DNA from: Bacillus sp. T3 | GTDB lineage: Bacteria > Bacillota > Bacilli > Bacillales > Cytobacillaceae | DNA: 64,000 nt | Direction of reading: 5' to 3' | Assembly (NCBI RefSeq): GCF_033449965.1 | Contig: NZ_CP137761.1 | Location: forward strand, 2,666,001 to 2,730,000 | Shown: piece after piece, positions 1 through 8,165 of the stretch | Layout: each line of letters opens with the position of its first letter | How positions within the stretch are numbered: the first letter of the stretch is position 1 | Program-made: the position numbers and the translations under genes | The notes under the pieces: model-generated | Told to the model about the DNA's origin: nothing | The model's input: only the letters and a program-made list of their open reading frames with translations | Databases searched by the model: none

Positions 1-1124
1 AGTTCTTCGTTCCAGTAATAACCTTGATTGTTTTGACACCATTCGAAATAAGAGACGATTACCCCACCGGAGTTGGCTAAAATATCGGGAACGACCAAAA
101 TTCCACGCTCATCAAGAATAGACAATGCTTCCTTTGTTGTTGGTCCATTGGCAGCCTCAATCACTATTTCACAGTTGATTTTATTGGCGTTTTGGATGTT
201 AATTACTCCTGAAATAGCTGCCGGAATGAGAATATCACATTCTTTTTCTAATAATTCAAAATTGGAAATAGAGTGAGACAAAAGGTTCGAGACGATCCCA
301 AAGGAATCTCGGTTATCAATTAAATAGGGGATATCTAACCCATTTTCATCGTATAATCCGCCTGTTGCATCCCCAACTCCAATCACCTTCACACCTAACT
401 CGTATAAATAACCAGCTAAATAGCTTCCAACATTGCCAAATCCTTGAATAATGACTCTCATATCTTTTAATGATTTTTTCTTTAACTCGCATACCATTTG
501 AAGGGTATATAGTACACCTTTTGAGGTAGCCGTTTCCCTCCCTTTAGAGCCTCCTAGCGCGATGGGCTTTCCAGTAATAAAGCCTGGATTATCAAATTCT
601 CGAATATGATCATATTCATCCAACATCCAAGCCATAATTTGCGAGTTTGTATACATGTCAGGAGCCGGAATATCCTTTGTCGGTCCTACCAGTTGACTGA
701 CTGCCCGCACATATCCCCTACTCAATCGCTCTAGTTCATCCAGACTCATTTTACGTGGATCACAAACGATGCCACCCTTTGCTCCGCCGTATGGTAAATC
801 CGTTATCCCGCATTTTAGACTCATCCACCCAGCGAGAGCTTTTACTTCTTCCGGTGTCACATCTGGGTGAAAACGAATCCCACCTTTCGTTGGTCCTGCG
901 GCATCATTATGCTGTGCCCTGTACCCATGAAATATCTGAGTTTGACCATTATCCATTCGTACAGGAATACTAACTTCAAGGAATCTCATTGGTTTTTTTA
1001 AAAAATCATAAACTTGTTCTGGATAATTGAGGATACTAATGGCTTCCCTGAGTGTTTCCTGGAAATCCGATAATGGGGAATCCTTTTTCCTTTCAACTGC
1101 TTGACTCTTCGATTCAACCGACAT
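1..1124 (-). CDS. gudB: NAD-specific glutamate dehydrogenase (RocG/GudB type), C-terminus beyond window
   Basis: Catabolic glutamate dehydrogenase that deaminates glutamate to 2-oxoglutarate and ammonium with NAD. About 374 codons are visible; the 3' end lies outside the window. Seen: the GPTKGGIRFHP substrate segment (Lys about 80), PYGGAKGG with the catalytic Lys about 116, and a Rossmann motif GFGNVGS near residue 222. ATG at 1124 follows GAGGTG. A sigma-54 promoter lies at 1162-1176, so the gene probably belongs to a nitrogen or arginine/polyamine catabolic regulon with the importer and agmatinase next to it. It differs clearly from the NADP enzyme at 30459-31841. RocG and GudB cannot be told apart from this fragment. 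Confidence 0.93.
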   Translation of the reverse strand, partial: MSVESKSQAVERKKDSPLSDFQETLREAISILNYPEQVYDFLKKPMRFLEVSIPVRMDNGQTQIFHGYRAQHNDAAGPTKGGIRFHPDVTPEEVKALAGWMSLKCGITDLPYGGAKGGIVCDPRKMSLDELERLSRGYVRAVSQLVGPTKDIPAPDMYTNSQIMAWMLDEYDHIREFDNPGFITGKPIALGGSKGRETATSKGVLYTLQMVCELKKKSLKDMRVIIQGFGNVGSYLAGYLYELGVKVIGVGDATGGLYDENGLDIPYLIDNRDSFGIVSNLLSHSISNFELLEKECDILIPAAISGVINIQNANKINCEIVIEAANGPTTKEALSILDERGILVVPDILANSGGVIVSYFEWCQNNQGYYWNEE

Positions 1125-1161
1125 CCTAACACCTCATTTAGTTTTGTTATTAAAGGTATAA

Positions 1162-1176
1162 GCAAGATTCGTGCCA
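1162..1176 (-). promoter_or_regulatory. Sigma-54 (SigL) promoter of the glutamate dehydrogenase gene
   Basis: On the minus strand TGGCAC-GAATC-TTGC matches the -24/-12 consensus TGGCAC-N5-TTGCW. It sits about 38 bp before the start codon. Confidence 0.85.
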
Positions 1177-1256
1177 AACTGTTAAATTCATATTTTCCAA
1201 TGGGTGATTTCTTTTTTTAAAAAAACAGATGATTGTTTTATGAAAAAATAGCTTAC

Positions 1257-1274
1257 TTATGCAAGATTGCATAA
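1257..1274. promoter_or_regulatory. Candidate enhancer site for a RocR-type activator
   Basis: Perfect inverted repeat TTATGCAA-GA-TTGCATAA, about 80 bp upstream of the sigma-54 promoter at 1162-1176. Sigma-54 promoters need an upstream activator; this palindrome is the best candidate site. Its assignment to RocR is inferred from resemblance only. Confidence 0.5.
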
Positions 1275-1281
1275 ATGTTCC

Positions 1282-1317
1282 GAAAAAAGAAAGCGCATTC
1301 ATTTTGATGAATGCGTT
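1282..1317 (-). terminator. Intrinsic terminator after the importer gene
   Basis: Minus-strand stem CGCATTCA/TGAATGCG with a 6-nt loop, followed by a T-rich tail. It separates the importer gene from the glutamate dehydrogenase gene. Confidence 0.75.
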
Positions 1318-1330
1318 AAGAAAGTAGTTA

Positions 1331-2675
1331 TTAGATTTGTTCTTCTGCTGTAAATTGTGGCGGTGCCACCCGGAATGCTTTGGTTAAAACCAGAAGATAG
1401 ATAAAACCTAGACTGAACCAAATGATTCCCATGACAAGAGAGCTGACCTCAAGATTAATCCAAAGGATTCCAACCGATCCAGCGCCCAATAACGGCATAA
1501 CGATGTATTGAAAAATTTCTCTTGGAGACTTATATCTTTTTTCTCTAATGGCAAAATGATTGATCACGGAAAGATTGACAAATGTAAAGGCCATTAATGC
1601 ACCAAAATTGATAAGGGATGTAGCCGTCACCAAATCAAAGAACCATGCAGATAATGATATTACACCTACAATAACAACATTAATTGCCAGTGTCCTCCAT
1701 TTTGGATGAATATAAGCAAACCATTTATCCGGAAAGACCTTATCCCGTCCCATTACATAAAGAAGACGTGACACACTCGCATGTGAAGCAAGGCCTAGAC
1801 GCCAAAGTATTTACAAAGGTGGTACACAAGAAAATCGATTGGAATAACTTCCCACCCACATATAATGCAATTTCTGGCAAGGCGGCATCAGGTTCTTTAA
1901 ATCTTGAGATATCCTGGAAAAAACAGCTGAATAAAGAACGATGTGGTTATAAAAATGACTCCCCCCACAATGCCGTAAGCATGATCGCTTTTGGAATAGT
2001 CTTTTCTGGATTTGGGGTCTCTTCCGACAAGGTTGTAACAGCATCAAAGCCTAGGAATGAAAAACAGAGAATGGTTGCCCCTGTTACTAGAACAGGCAGG
2101 TTCATTCCTTCCACGAAAAATGGTTGGAAACTGAAAACCGTTCCCGTTCCTTCCCCTTGATTGAGTCCTTTAATCACTAGAATAATGAACACAACCATAA
2201 TTAAAATTTGAACGAACACAAATAATGTATTGAAATTGGCCAAAACATTAACGCTTCTCAAATTTAGAAAGGTGACGATCCCAACAAACAGTAATACCCA
2301 TATAAAATCTGGAACAGATGGGAACATAGCATTTAAGTAAAGCTTTGTTAATAACGCATTCACCATAGGTAAAAAGAGATAGTCAAGTAACGACGACCAG
2401 CCGACTAAAAAACCAAGATGGCGATTCATTGCTTTTTGCGTATAAGTATAAGCTGAACCTGCTTCGGGAAATACCCGTACCAATTTTCCATAGCTTATCG
2501 CAGTGAAAAGCATCCCGATTAAAGCAATAATGTACGCAGTTGGGACATGTCCTTGTGTTTGCCCAGAAACTATTCCAAAAGTGTCAAATACGACCATTGG
2601 TGTCATATAGGCTAAACCCATAATGACAACCTGCCACAGTTTTAACGATCTTTTCAGCCTAACGCCATTTTCCAC
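1331..2675 (-). pseudogene. PuuP-like putrescine/amino acid importer (APC family), frame broken by about three indels
   Basis: The N-terminal 230 residues (LKLWQVVIMGLAYMTP, VFDTFGIVSG, FPEAGSAYTYTQKAMN, LVGWSSLLDYLFLP) follow the pattern of PuuP, the proton-coupled putrescine importer of the APC superfamily, with about 12 membrane helices expected. The frame breaks in a G run at about 1961-1966, is restored near 1910 and breaks again near 1798. Joining the frames gives a continuous permease that resumes with an ASHASVSRLLYVMGRD segment and ends at 1331, roughly 450 residues. One or more indels may be sequencing errors. It has its own sigma-54 promoter and lies between glutamate dehydrogenase and agmatinase, which fits polyamine uptake. 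Substrate is inferred from family resemblance. Confidence 0.8.
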
Positions 2676-2789
2676 ATATCATTCCTCCAGTTTTGTTTTT
2701 CAACTTTTGAACGTCAACATTTGTAAGTAGCCCCTTAGTTGTTTCTTAATTTTCTTTTCCCCCTCTCAAGTTAAGTCATGATGTAATGA

Positions 2790-2805
2790 TGCAATAACCG
2801 TGCCA
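2790..2805 (-). promoter_or_regulatory. Sigma-54 (SigL) promoter of the PuuP-like importer
   Basis: Minus-strand TGGCAC-GGTTA-TTGCA is a full match to the -24/-12 consensus. It lies about 115 bp before the importer start, leaving a long 5' leader. Confidence 0.87.
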
Positions 2806-2965
2806 AGTTGGTTCTTTCTATGTAACAGTATTTTTATAAGTTCAGGTATTGATTTTTCATTATTTTAAATATTTTGAATTATTCATCTGTGCATACATTA
2901 TTCCACATTAAATAAAAATTGTCATTCCTATATTGCTAAGGGCATGTGTGTAGTCTTTTTTTGAT

Positions 2966-2981
2966 TGGCACAAAACTTGCA
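2966..2981 (+). promoter_or_regulatory. Sigma-54 (SigL) promoter of the agmatinase gene
   Basis: TGGCAC-AAAAC-TTGCA is a full match to the -24/-12 consensus, about 39 bp before the ATG at 3020 and divergent from the promoter at 2790-2805. The roughly 160 bp between the two probably carries shared activator sites; I see no strong palindrome there. Confidence 0.87.
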
Positions 2982-3019
2982 TTTTATAATTATCAAACGA
3001 AAGCAGGAGGAGATTATTG

Positions 3020-3973
3020 ATGCAATATCCGCTATCACCAGATGTTCAACCCGAATTCTGTACAACAGGATCGTTTATGCGTTTGCCTTCTAAAAGAGAA
3101 AATGCAAAGTTAGCTATTGTAGGTATGCCGTTTGACACAGCTGCCTCCTTCCGTGTCGGGGCACGGTTTGCTCCTCAGGCGATTCGTCAAGCTTCAATGA
3201 CCTTATTTCCTTACCACCCAATCCATAAGGTTTATCCTTTTGATGATTGCCAAGCTATTGACATTGGAGATGTATCCGTCATTCCGCACAATATTCATCG
3301 AAGTTATGATGTAATTGAAAAAGCAGTAAGAGGTTTGATGGAAAAGGGGATCATTCCAATTGGACTTGGAGGAGACCATTCGGTTACGCTAGCAAATCTT
3401 CGTGCTGCTAAAAAGGTGCATGGACCAGTGGCAATGATTCATTTTGATTCGCATACGGACACGTGGGATACTTACTATGAGGAAAAATATTGGCATGGCT
3501 CCCCATTCATACGTGCATATGAAGAGGATTTGTTAATTCCGGATAAGGTTTTTCAGGTAGGAATTCGCGGAACACTGAATCATCCGGGAGATATCGACTC
3601 TAGCAAGGAGTTAGGCTATCACGTGATTACAACCCCAGGAATTAAAAGAACGCGGATACCATGATGTCGTGAATGAAATGAAAGAGAAAATCGGGGATAC
3701 TCCCTGTTTCCTAAGTTTCGATATCGATTTTGTAGACCCATCCTGTGCACCCGGAACTGGACACTTGAAGTCGGAGGGTTAAACAGCTTCGAGACCTTAC
3801 AAATGGTTCGTTCCTTAACAGATTTTAATTTTATCGGTTTTGATTTAGTAGAGGTGCTTCCTCCATATGATCCAACCCAAATTACATCATTGCTAGCCGC
3901 AACAATTATTCATGATTTTGCTAGTTTAGTTGCATTAGGGTTAAAAAAATCCTCAGTTATAAACGAGTCTTAA
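3020..3973 (+). pseudogene. speB: Agmatinase/ureohydrolase, frame broken by two indels
   Basis: Arginase-family binuclear manganese hydrolase; agmatinase converts agmatine to putrescine and urea. Metal-ligand motifs are visible: GLGGDHS, HFDSHTD and, after a frame change, SFDIDFVDP followed by APGTG. Reading restored frames gives about 318 residues, the usual length. The first shift is near 3640, where the protein would otherwise stop at 3664; the second is near 3762 just after APGTG. The last frame ends with TAA at 3971-3973. ATG 3020 follows AGGAGG. Its sigma-54 promoter and the PuuP-like importer next door support a role in agmatine/putrescine use. Other ureohydrolases are possible. Confidence 0.85.
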
Positions 3974-4028
3974 TATGATAAAAGAGCTATAGGATTTTTA
4001 CATTCAACATTTTTAGCCTACAAAAGTA

Positions 4029-4073
4029 AAAGAGACAGGTACCATCCAATTTTTGGATACCGCCTGTCTCTTT
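4029..4073. terminator. Terminator downstream of speB
   Basis: Inverted repeat AAAGAGACAGG/CCTGTCTCTTT with an inner ATCC/GGAT stem. The 3974-4651 stretch otherwise holds no convincing gene. Confidence 0.7.
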
Positions 4074-4651
4074 CTTGTTTATTAGAAATAGTGGTAACAA
4101 AGAAAAAAATGTAAAAAGTTCAATTTGTAAAATGTGGGTTTGATACAATAAAGAATTTGTTAAAGTGATTCCCCAATGAAGAAAACTCATAGCGAAAAAA
4201 ACAAATATAATCCGAACTATCCAATTTATAATGAATTTTTCCTCCTGTTTTTAATCAGTCATTTGACTCACGAATTTTAAAACTAATTTCATATCAAATT
4301 TACATTCACATCAAACTAGCTAAACAATCAAGGATTATGATGACATTATAAATAATGTAGCTGATGGGGGTGTTGTTATCATGCTAGAAACGGTGACAAG
4401 AGTGGTAATTTGCATATGTTTTTGGTTGTTTAGCTTCTAAAAGCCGAGATAAGTTTTTGTTGGGTTTTGCTCTATGAATTAATTTTTTAAAAAAATTATT
4501 TTGTTTTACATCTCCCTTTCCTCCTACCTATCCCACTATTTTCCTTCCATTGAACTTATATTAATCTTTCACTGCTTCTTTTTTTATTGGTACTTTTACC
4601 GTATTTGTATTATTCTAAATATTAAGACAAAGTCAAATGGAGGTGGTTAGA

Positions 4652-4906
4652 TTGAAAAAAGGGCTTCATATTTTGTTCGGTAAACCATTTAAAAAAGGTG
4701 ATAGCTTCTTATCAAAATATTTTCGTTTTACTTATTGGGGTATGATTGTTTTTTACTTTTTTTCCTTAAGCATTCTTGGACTTGGTTCCTACTATAATCC
4801 CAATTCAATTACTGGCTTAATTATTTGGGCGATCTTTTTGCCTTCCGTGTTTCGATTAACCTATAATTTGGTTGGAAAACTTAATGGTTTAGAAAAAGAC
4901 GCTTAA
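4652..4906 (+). CDS. Small two-helix membrane protein, unknown
   Basis: About 84 residues with a short basic N-terminus (KKGLHILFGKPFKKGD) and two hydrophobic segments at about residues 25-50 and 55-75. TTG at 4652 is preferred because GGAGGTGG lies 9-14 bases upstream; the ATG at 4637 overlaps that ribosome binding site. No family recognised. Preceded by an A/T-rich region without clear regulatory signals. Confidence 0.6.
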   Translation: MKKGLHILFGKPFKKGDSFLSKYFRFTYWGMIVFYFFSLSILGLGSYYNPNSITGLIIWAIFLPSVFRLTYNLVGKLNGLEKDA

Positions 4907-5005
4907 TTTCACTTCTGATAAATGCTACCCATTAACATTTTTTGTCATGAAATCCTCTCCTCCACCATAAAAAATAATATAGAATGTGGAAATGGAGGGC
5001 TTTTT

Positions 5006-5290
5006 GTGAGTCGAATCTATCATTTGGATGCCGGATATATCACGATCCCAGCTGCTAGTAAAATTGTTCATCATTTTCTTGGAATTGTTCAAGAGGATAA
5101 AAGCCATTATATTAAAATTTTGCGTGGTGCGAAAAAAGGCTGGTTTGGCGGGAAAATGCATGGTCGAAGAATGTTCCAGGTCCGTCGCGAGGAAATTATT
5201 AATTACGCGAAAGAACTCCAAAGAGCTGAACAGTACAACCTTTTTACTTTTGATAGCAGACAAAAGGACGGTCCTCCTCCTCTCAGCTAA
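5006..5290 (+). CDS. Small basic protein, unknown
   Basis: About 94 residues starting at GTG 5006 with GGAGG eight bases upstream. The sequence is basic and rich in His/Lys/Arg in the middle (RGAKKGWFGGKMHGRR), ends in a Pro-rich tail, and has no membrane segment. An open frame also exists on the opposite strand (4925-5263) but has no ribosome binding site. Function unknown. Confidence 0.5.
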   Translation: MSRIYHLDAGYITIPAASKIVHHFLGIVQEDKSHYIKILRGAKKGWFGGKMHGRRMFQVRREEIINYAKELQRAEQYNLFTFDSRQKDGPPPLS

Positions 5291-5318
5291 AAAAGAGGCA
5301 GAAGAACTGTCCTCTTTT
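5291..5318. terminator. Shared terminator between convergent genes
   Basis: Stem AAAAGAGG/CCTCTTTT with inner CAG/CTG, A-rich before and T-rich after, directly between the small protein and the end of tag. Confidence 0.75.
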
Positions 5319-5888
5319 CTATTTTCCTGAATAATAGGGACAAGTTATGATGTGGTCGTCTATGATTCCAATTGCTTGAAGGTAGGAATAGATTGTAACT
5401 GGTCCAACAAACTTAAAACCTCGTTTTTTCATATCTTTACTGATTTGCTCTGATAATTCACTCTTGGCCGGTAGCTGATCTACAGATGTCCAGCTATTGA
5501 TGATTCGTTTTGAATTAGTGAAATGCCATACATAATTTGATAGGCTGCCAAACTCCTCCTGAACCTTTTGTGCTGCAATTGCGTTTGCACGAACAGCTTT
5601 TATTTTTAATGGATGGCGAACTACTTCACCTGTCGTTACAATCTGCTCTAGCTCTTCATCCGTTAATGTTGCACAAGCGTTTATATCAAAATCTCGAAAA
5701 GCTTTACGATAACCATCTCTTTTCTTTAAGATGATCAACCAGGATAGCCCGGATTGTGCACCCTCAAGATTCAAAAGTTCAAATAAATAGGTATCATCAT
5801 GACTTGGTACACCCCATTCTTTATCGTGATACTCTTTCATCAATGGATTTGATTGTGCCCAAGCACAAATTTTTTCTAAATGGTCCAC
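5319..5888 (-). CDS. tag: DNA-3-methyladenine glycosylase I
   Basis: Base-excision repair enzyme that removes 3-methyladenine. Full length at 189 residues. Family signatures: CAWAQSNPLMKEYHDKEWG at the N-terminus, LEGAQSGLSW near residue 45, and the terminal DDHIITCPYY. Cys8 with His/Cys residues near the C-terminus forms the Tag zinc site. GTG start at 5888 follows AGGAGA by nine bases. Ends against the shared terminator at 5291-5318. No partner gene; likely a stand-alone unit. Confidence 0.93.
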   Translation of the reverse strand: MDHLEKICAWAQSNPLMKEYHDKEWGVPSHDDTYLFELLNLEGAQSGLSWLIILKKRDGYRKAFRDFDINACATLTDEELEQIVTTGEVVRHPLKIKAVRANAIAAQKVQEEFGSLSNYVWHFTNSKRIINSWTSVDQLPAKSELSEQISKDMKKRGFKFVGPVTIYSYLQAIGIIDDHIITCPYYSGK

Positions 5889-5921
5889 TTTGATTTCTCC
5901 TATCTGTTGTTTTTATTGTTA

Positions 5922-6520
5922 TGTTGCTTATGTCCGCCTGCTACTGGACATTTTAATTAAGTTAGGACTAGAGTTTGTCCGATTAGCCGCTTCTATCGGA
6001 CACTTTGGCAATGTTCGGGCTCGAGTTTGTCCGATTAGCCATCTCTATCGGACATTTTTAAGATGGCCGTGCTTGGCTTTGTCCGATTAGCCGCTTCTAT
6101 CGGTCACTTCGACGATGGCCGGGCTTGAGTTTGTCCGATTAGCCGCTTCTATCGGTCACTTTGGCGTTGGTCTCGCTTGGTTTTGTCCGATTAGCCGCTT
6201 CTATCGGACACTTTGGCGTTGGCCGTGCTCGACTTTGTCCGATTAGCCATCTCTATCGGACACTTCGACGATGGTCTCGCTTGGTTTTTTCCGATTAGCC
6301 GCTTCTATCGGTCACTTTGGTGATGGCCGGGCTCGTTTTTGTCCGATTAGCCGCTTCTATCGGACACTTTGGCGATGGTCGAGCTTAGGCTTGTCCGATT
6401 AGCCGCTTCTATCGGACACTTTGACAATGTTCGGATTCGAGTTTGTCCGATTAGCCGTCTCTTTCGGACACTCTTATGAAGTTCGCCCTCAGTTTTGTCC
6501 AATAGCCGTTTATCTAGTCT
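5922..6520. repeat. 52-bp tandem array A (about 11 units with TGTCCGAT hairpins)
   Basis: TTTGTCCGATTAGCC-like cores start at 5974, 6026, 6078, 6130, 6182, 6234, 6286, 6338, 6390, 6442 and 6494, an exact 52-bp period. Each unit contains arms TGTCCGAT/ATCGGACA around an 11-nt loop; some arms have lost one base (CGGTCA). The sequence between hairpins also repeats, with variation. The array fills the gap between tag and the next gene. Confidence 0.95.
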
Positions 6521-6541
6521 TTTACAAAAGAGCCTATCTCT

Positions 6542-6712
6542 CTACTCCCTACTGTTTCTTTTCTGTACTTCTAAAATCTCTTTCAATGTACCGTTAATGT
6601 TATTGAGTGCAATCAGAATAACCCCTAGCATGATAAAGGTTACGAGCTCCTTTGTGTATACTGCTACAATTCCTAAAACAAACAAATAGACCGTATTCAT
6701 CATATTTTTCAC
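6542..6712 (-). CDS. Small membrane protein, unknown
   Basis: 56 residues from GTG 6712 (AGGAGG eight bases upstream; ATG at 6703 also possible). Almost all of it is hydrophobic: two helices (VYLFVLGIVAVYT, FIMLGVILIAL) followed by a charged tail ending KRNSRE. Family unknown. The 6713-7021 stretch upstream holds nothing else I can identify. Confidence 0.5.
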   Translation of the reverse strand: MKNMMNTVYLFVLGIVAVYTKELVTFIMLGVILIALNNINGTLKEILEVQKRNSRE

Positions 6713-7021
6713 CGACACATTCCTCCTCAAACTATCTTCAAAAACCTCAAATTGTATTAATTAAATTATACAGTTATATATCATGTAGTTAATTATTAAT
6801 TTCTATTTTTTAACGACGAAACCATCCCTACTTTCTAACAATATCTAGCTTTCGTAATCCATCCTGGTACTCAAAAGCCAAAAGCAAGACAGACAATTCA
6901 CCCAACTACATTACTTAGTAAAATAGGAAGCAGAGCCTGCCTTTGCTTCCTTTTCTATACATATCACTCAGTTGTTTGGAAAAAATATGTAGCGTGCTTT
7001 TGAAAAAGGATGTGTTCTTTT

Positions 7022-7723
7022 ATGGAATTTTTTGTTGCACAGGCCTCCCTTTCCTCAATGCAATGGATTTTAAGAGCCATTCTCGGCTTTCTTTACCTTA
7101 TCATCATTGCAAAACTTATGGGCCAAAGATCGATTTCGCAGTTAAGATTTATTGATTTTACAATTGTCATCTTAATTGGCAATATCATAGCTCACCCACT
7201 ATCTGATGAAGGACTTGGTCTAAAGGGATCGATGCTCACCATGTCCGCTGTCGTCGTACTTTATGTCGGTGGCGTTTTATTAAGTTTGCGCTGGGCGTGG
7301 TTAAGACGGTTCTTTGATCCATCGCCCCTTACGCTTATTAAAGATGGTGAAATTCAATTCACGAACCTTCAAAAAGCAAGACTCTCCATCGATACTCTGT
7401 TATCGGAATTACGGAAAGAGAAAACGGAAGATATTCAAAAGGTTGCACTCGCTTTGTGGGAACCAGGAGGAACAATCTCAGTTATTTTAAAATCACAGCA
7501 CCAACCAATAACACCAGCTGACATGTCTTTATCAACCAAACCTTTTCAACTACCTCAAACGATTATTAAGGAAAGGAAGATAGAGTACAAAGCACTTCAA
7601 CAGCTTGGAAAAAACGAACAGTGGCTATTAGAGCAACTCAGAGTTAGCTACAACATTGAGCTAAATAATGTGTTACTTGCAACGATTGATAACAATTTCA
7701 ACCTCAAAATATTCTTGTATTAA
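7022..7723 (+). CDS. YetF/DUF421 family membrane protein
   Basis: About 233 residues with three N-terminal membrane helices (ILGFLYLIIIAKLMG, IDFTIVILIGNIIA, VVLYVGGVLLSL) followed by a cytoplasmic alpha/beta domain containing PLTLIKDGEI and SIDTLLSELR, the layout of the YetF/YcaP family. In spore formers several paralogues act in spore membranes or stress; role here unknown. ATG 7022 is preferred over ATG 7010, which overlaps AAAGGA. Monocistronic by spacing. Confidence 0.8.
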   Translation: MEFFVAQASLSSMQWILRAILGFLYLIIIAKLMGQRSISQLRFIDFTIVILIGNIIAHPLSDEGLGLKGSMLTMSAVVVLYVGGVLLSLRWAWLRRFFDPSPLTLIKDGEIQFTNLQKARLSIDTLLSELRKEKTEDIQKVALALWEPGGTISVILKSQHQPITPADMSLSTKPFQLPQTIIKERKIEYKALQQLGKNEQWLLEQLRVSYNIELNNVLLATIDNNFNLKIFLY

Positions 7724-7942
7724 GGGAGAATGCTTCGCTTCCCCCTCTTTTTCTCGGTTTGGGAAAGTTGTGTACCACCCAAACCTACCATCGAATTACC
7801 TCAGCAAAATCAACAATCACTTCCCCAGAAAGGATTGACCAATTCTATCTTGTATGGTTAAAATTAATAAGAGAAAAAATGTGAAATAATTCACAAATTA
7901 GACACATTTTCTCAAAATTTTATTTAGGAGCGTACATACATA

Positions 7943-8092
7943 ATGAAAAGAATCGTAACACTTAGCACTCGTAAATTAATGGACACTGCAAAGCACGGCG
8001 GTTGTGGCGCATGCCAGACATCTTGCCAATCAGCTTGTAAAACTTCTTGCGGAGTTGCAAATCAAAAGTGTGAAAACTCATTAAACAACTAG
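7943..8092 (+). CDS. SCIFF six-cysteine ranthipeptide precursor
   Basis: 49 residues: a leader of about 20 residues (MKRIVTLSTRKLMDTAKHGG) and a core with Cys at 21, 24, 28, 32, 36 and 43. Six Cys within 45 residues and the CxxCxTSCQSxCKTSC spacing are the SCIFF signature. Such peptides receive thioether cross-links from a dedicated radical-SAM enzyme; the maturase is the next gene. TAGGAG lies 12 bases before ATG. The hairpin at 8106-8131 lies between the two genes. Peptide function is not known from sequence. Confidence 0.93.
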   Translation: MKRIVTLSTRKLMDTAKHGGCGACQTSCQSACKTSCGVANQKCENSLNN

Positions 8093-8105
8093 AAAAAGAA
8101 AGTTA

Positions 8106-8131
8106 CCGCCCAACTGTAATCAGCTGGGCGG
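8106..8131 (+). terminator. Hairpin/attenuator between SCIFF precursor and maturase
   Basis: Stem CCGCCCA/TGGGCGG with inner CTG/CAG, followed by CAATTTTTATTTTT. A partial terminator here would make more precursor than enzyme transcript, the usual arrangement in RiPP operons (inferred). Confidence 0.8.
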
Positions 8132-8165
8132 CAATTTTTATTTTTAAAGGAGATTATGATTCAAT

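Noticed and set aside
3987..4190. 67-codon frame on the minus strand
   Set aside because: It spans the terminator at 4029-4073 and has no ribosome binding site.
4381..4440. 19-codon hydrophobic ORF after GGGGGTG
   Set aside because: Too short and without context; could be chance in A/T-rich DNA.
4925..5263. 112-codon frame opposite the small basic protein
   Set aside because: The plus-strand frame has GGAGG and GTG at good spacing; this one lacks start signals.
5922..6520. CRISPR-like regular repeats
   Set aside because: Repeat plus spacer are both repeated at a 52-bp period, arms are palindromic within each unit, and no unique spacers or cas genes exist.
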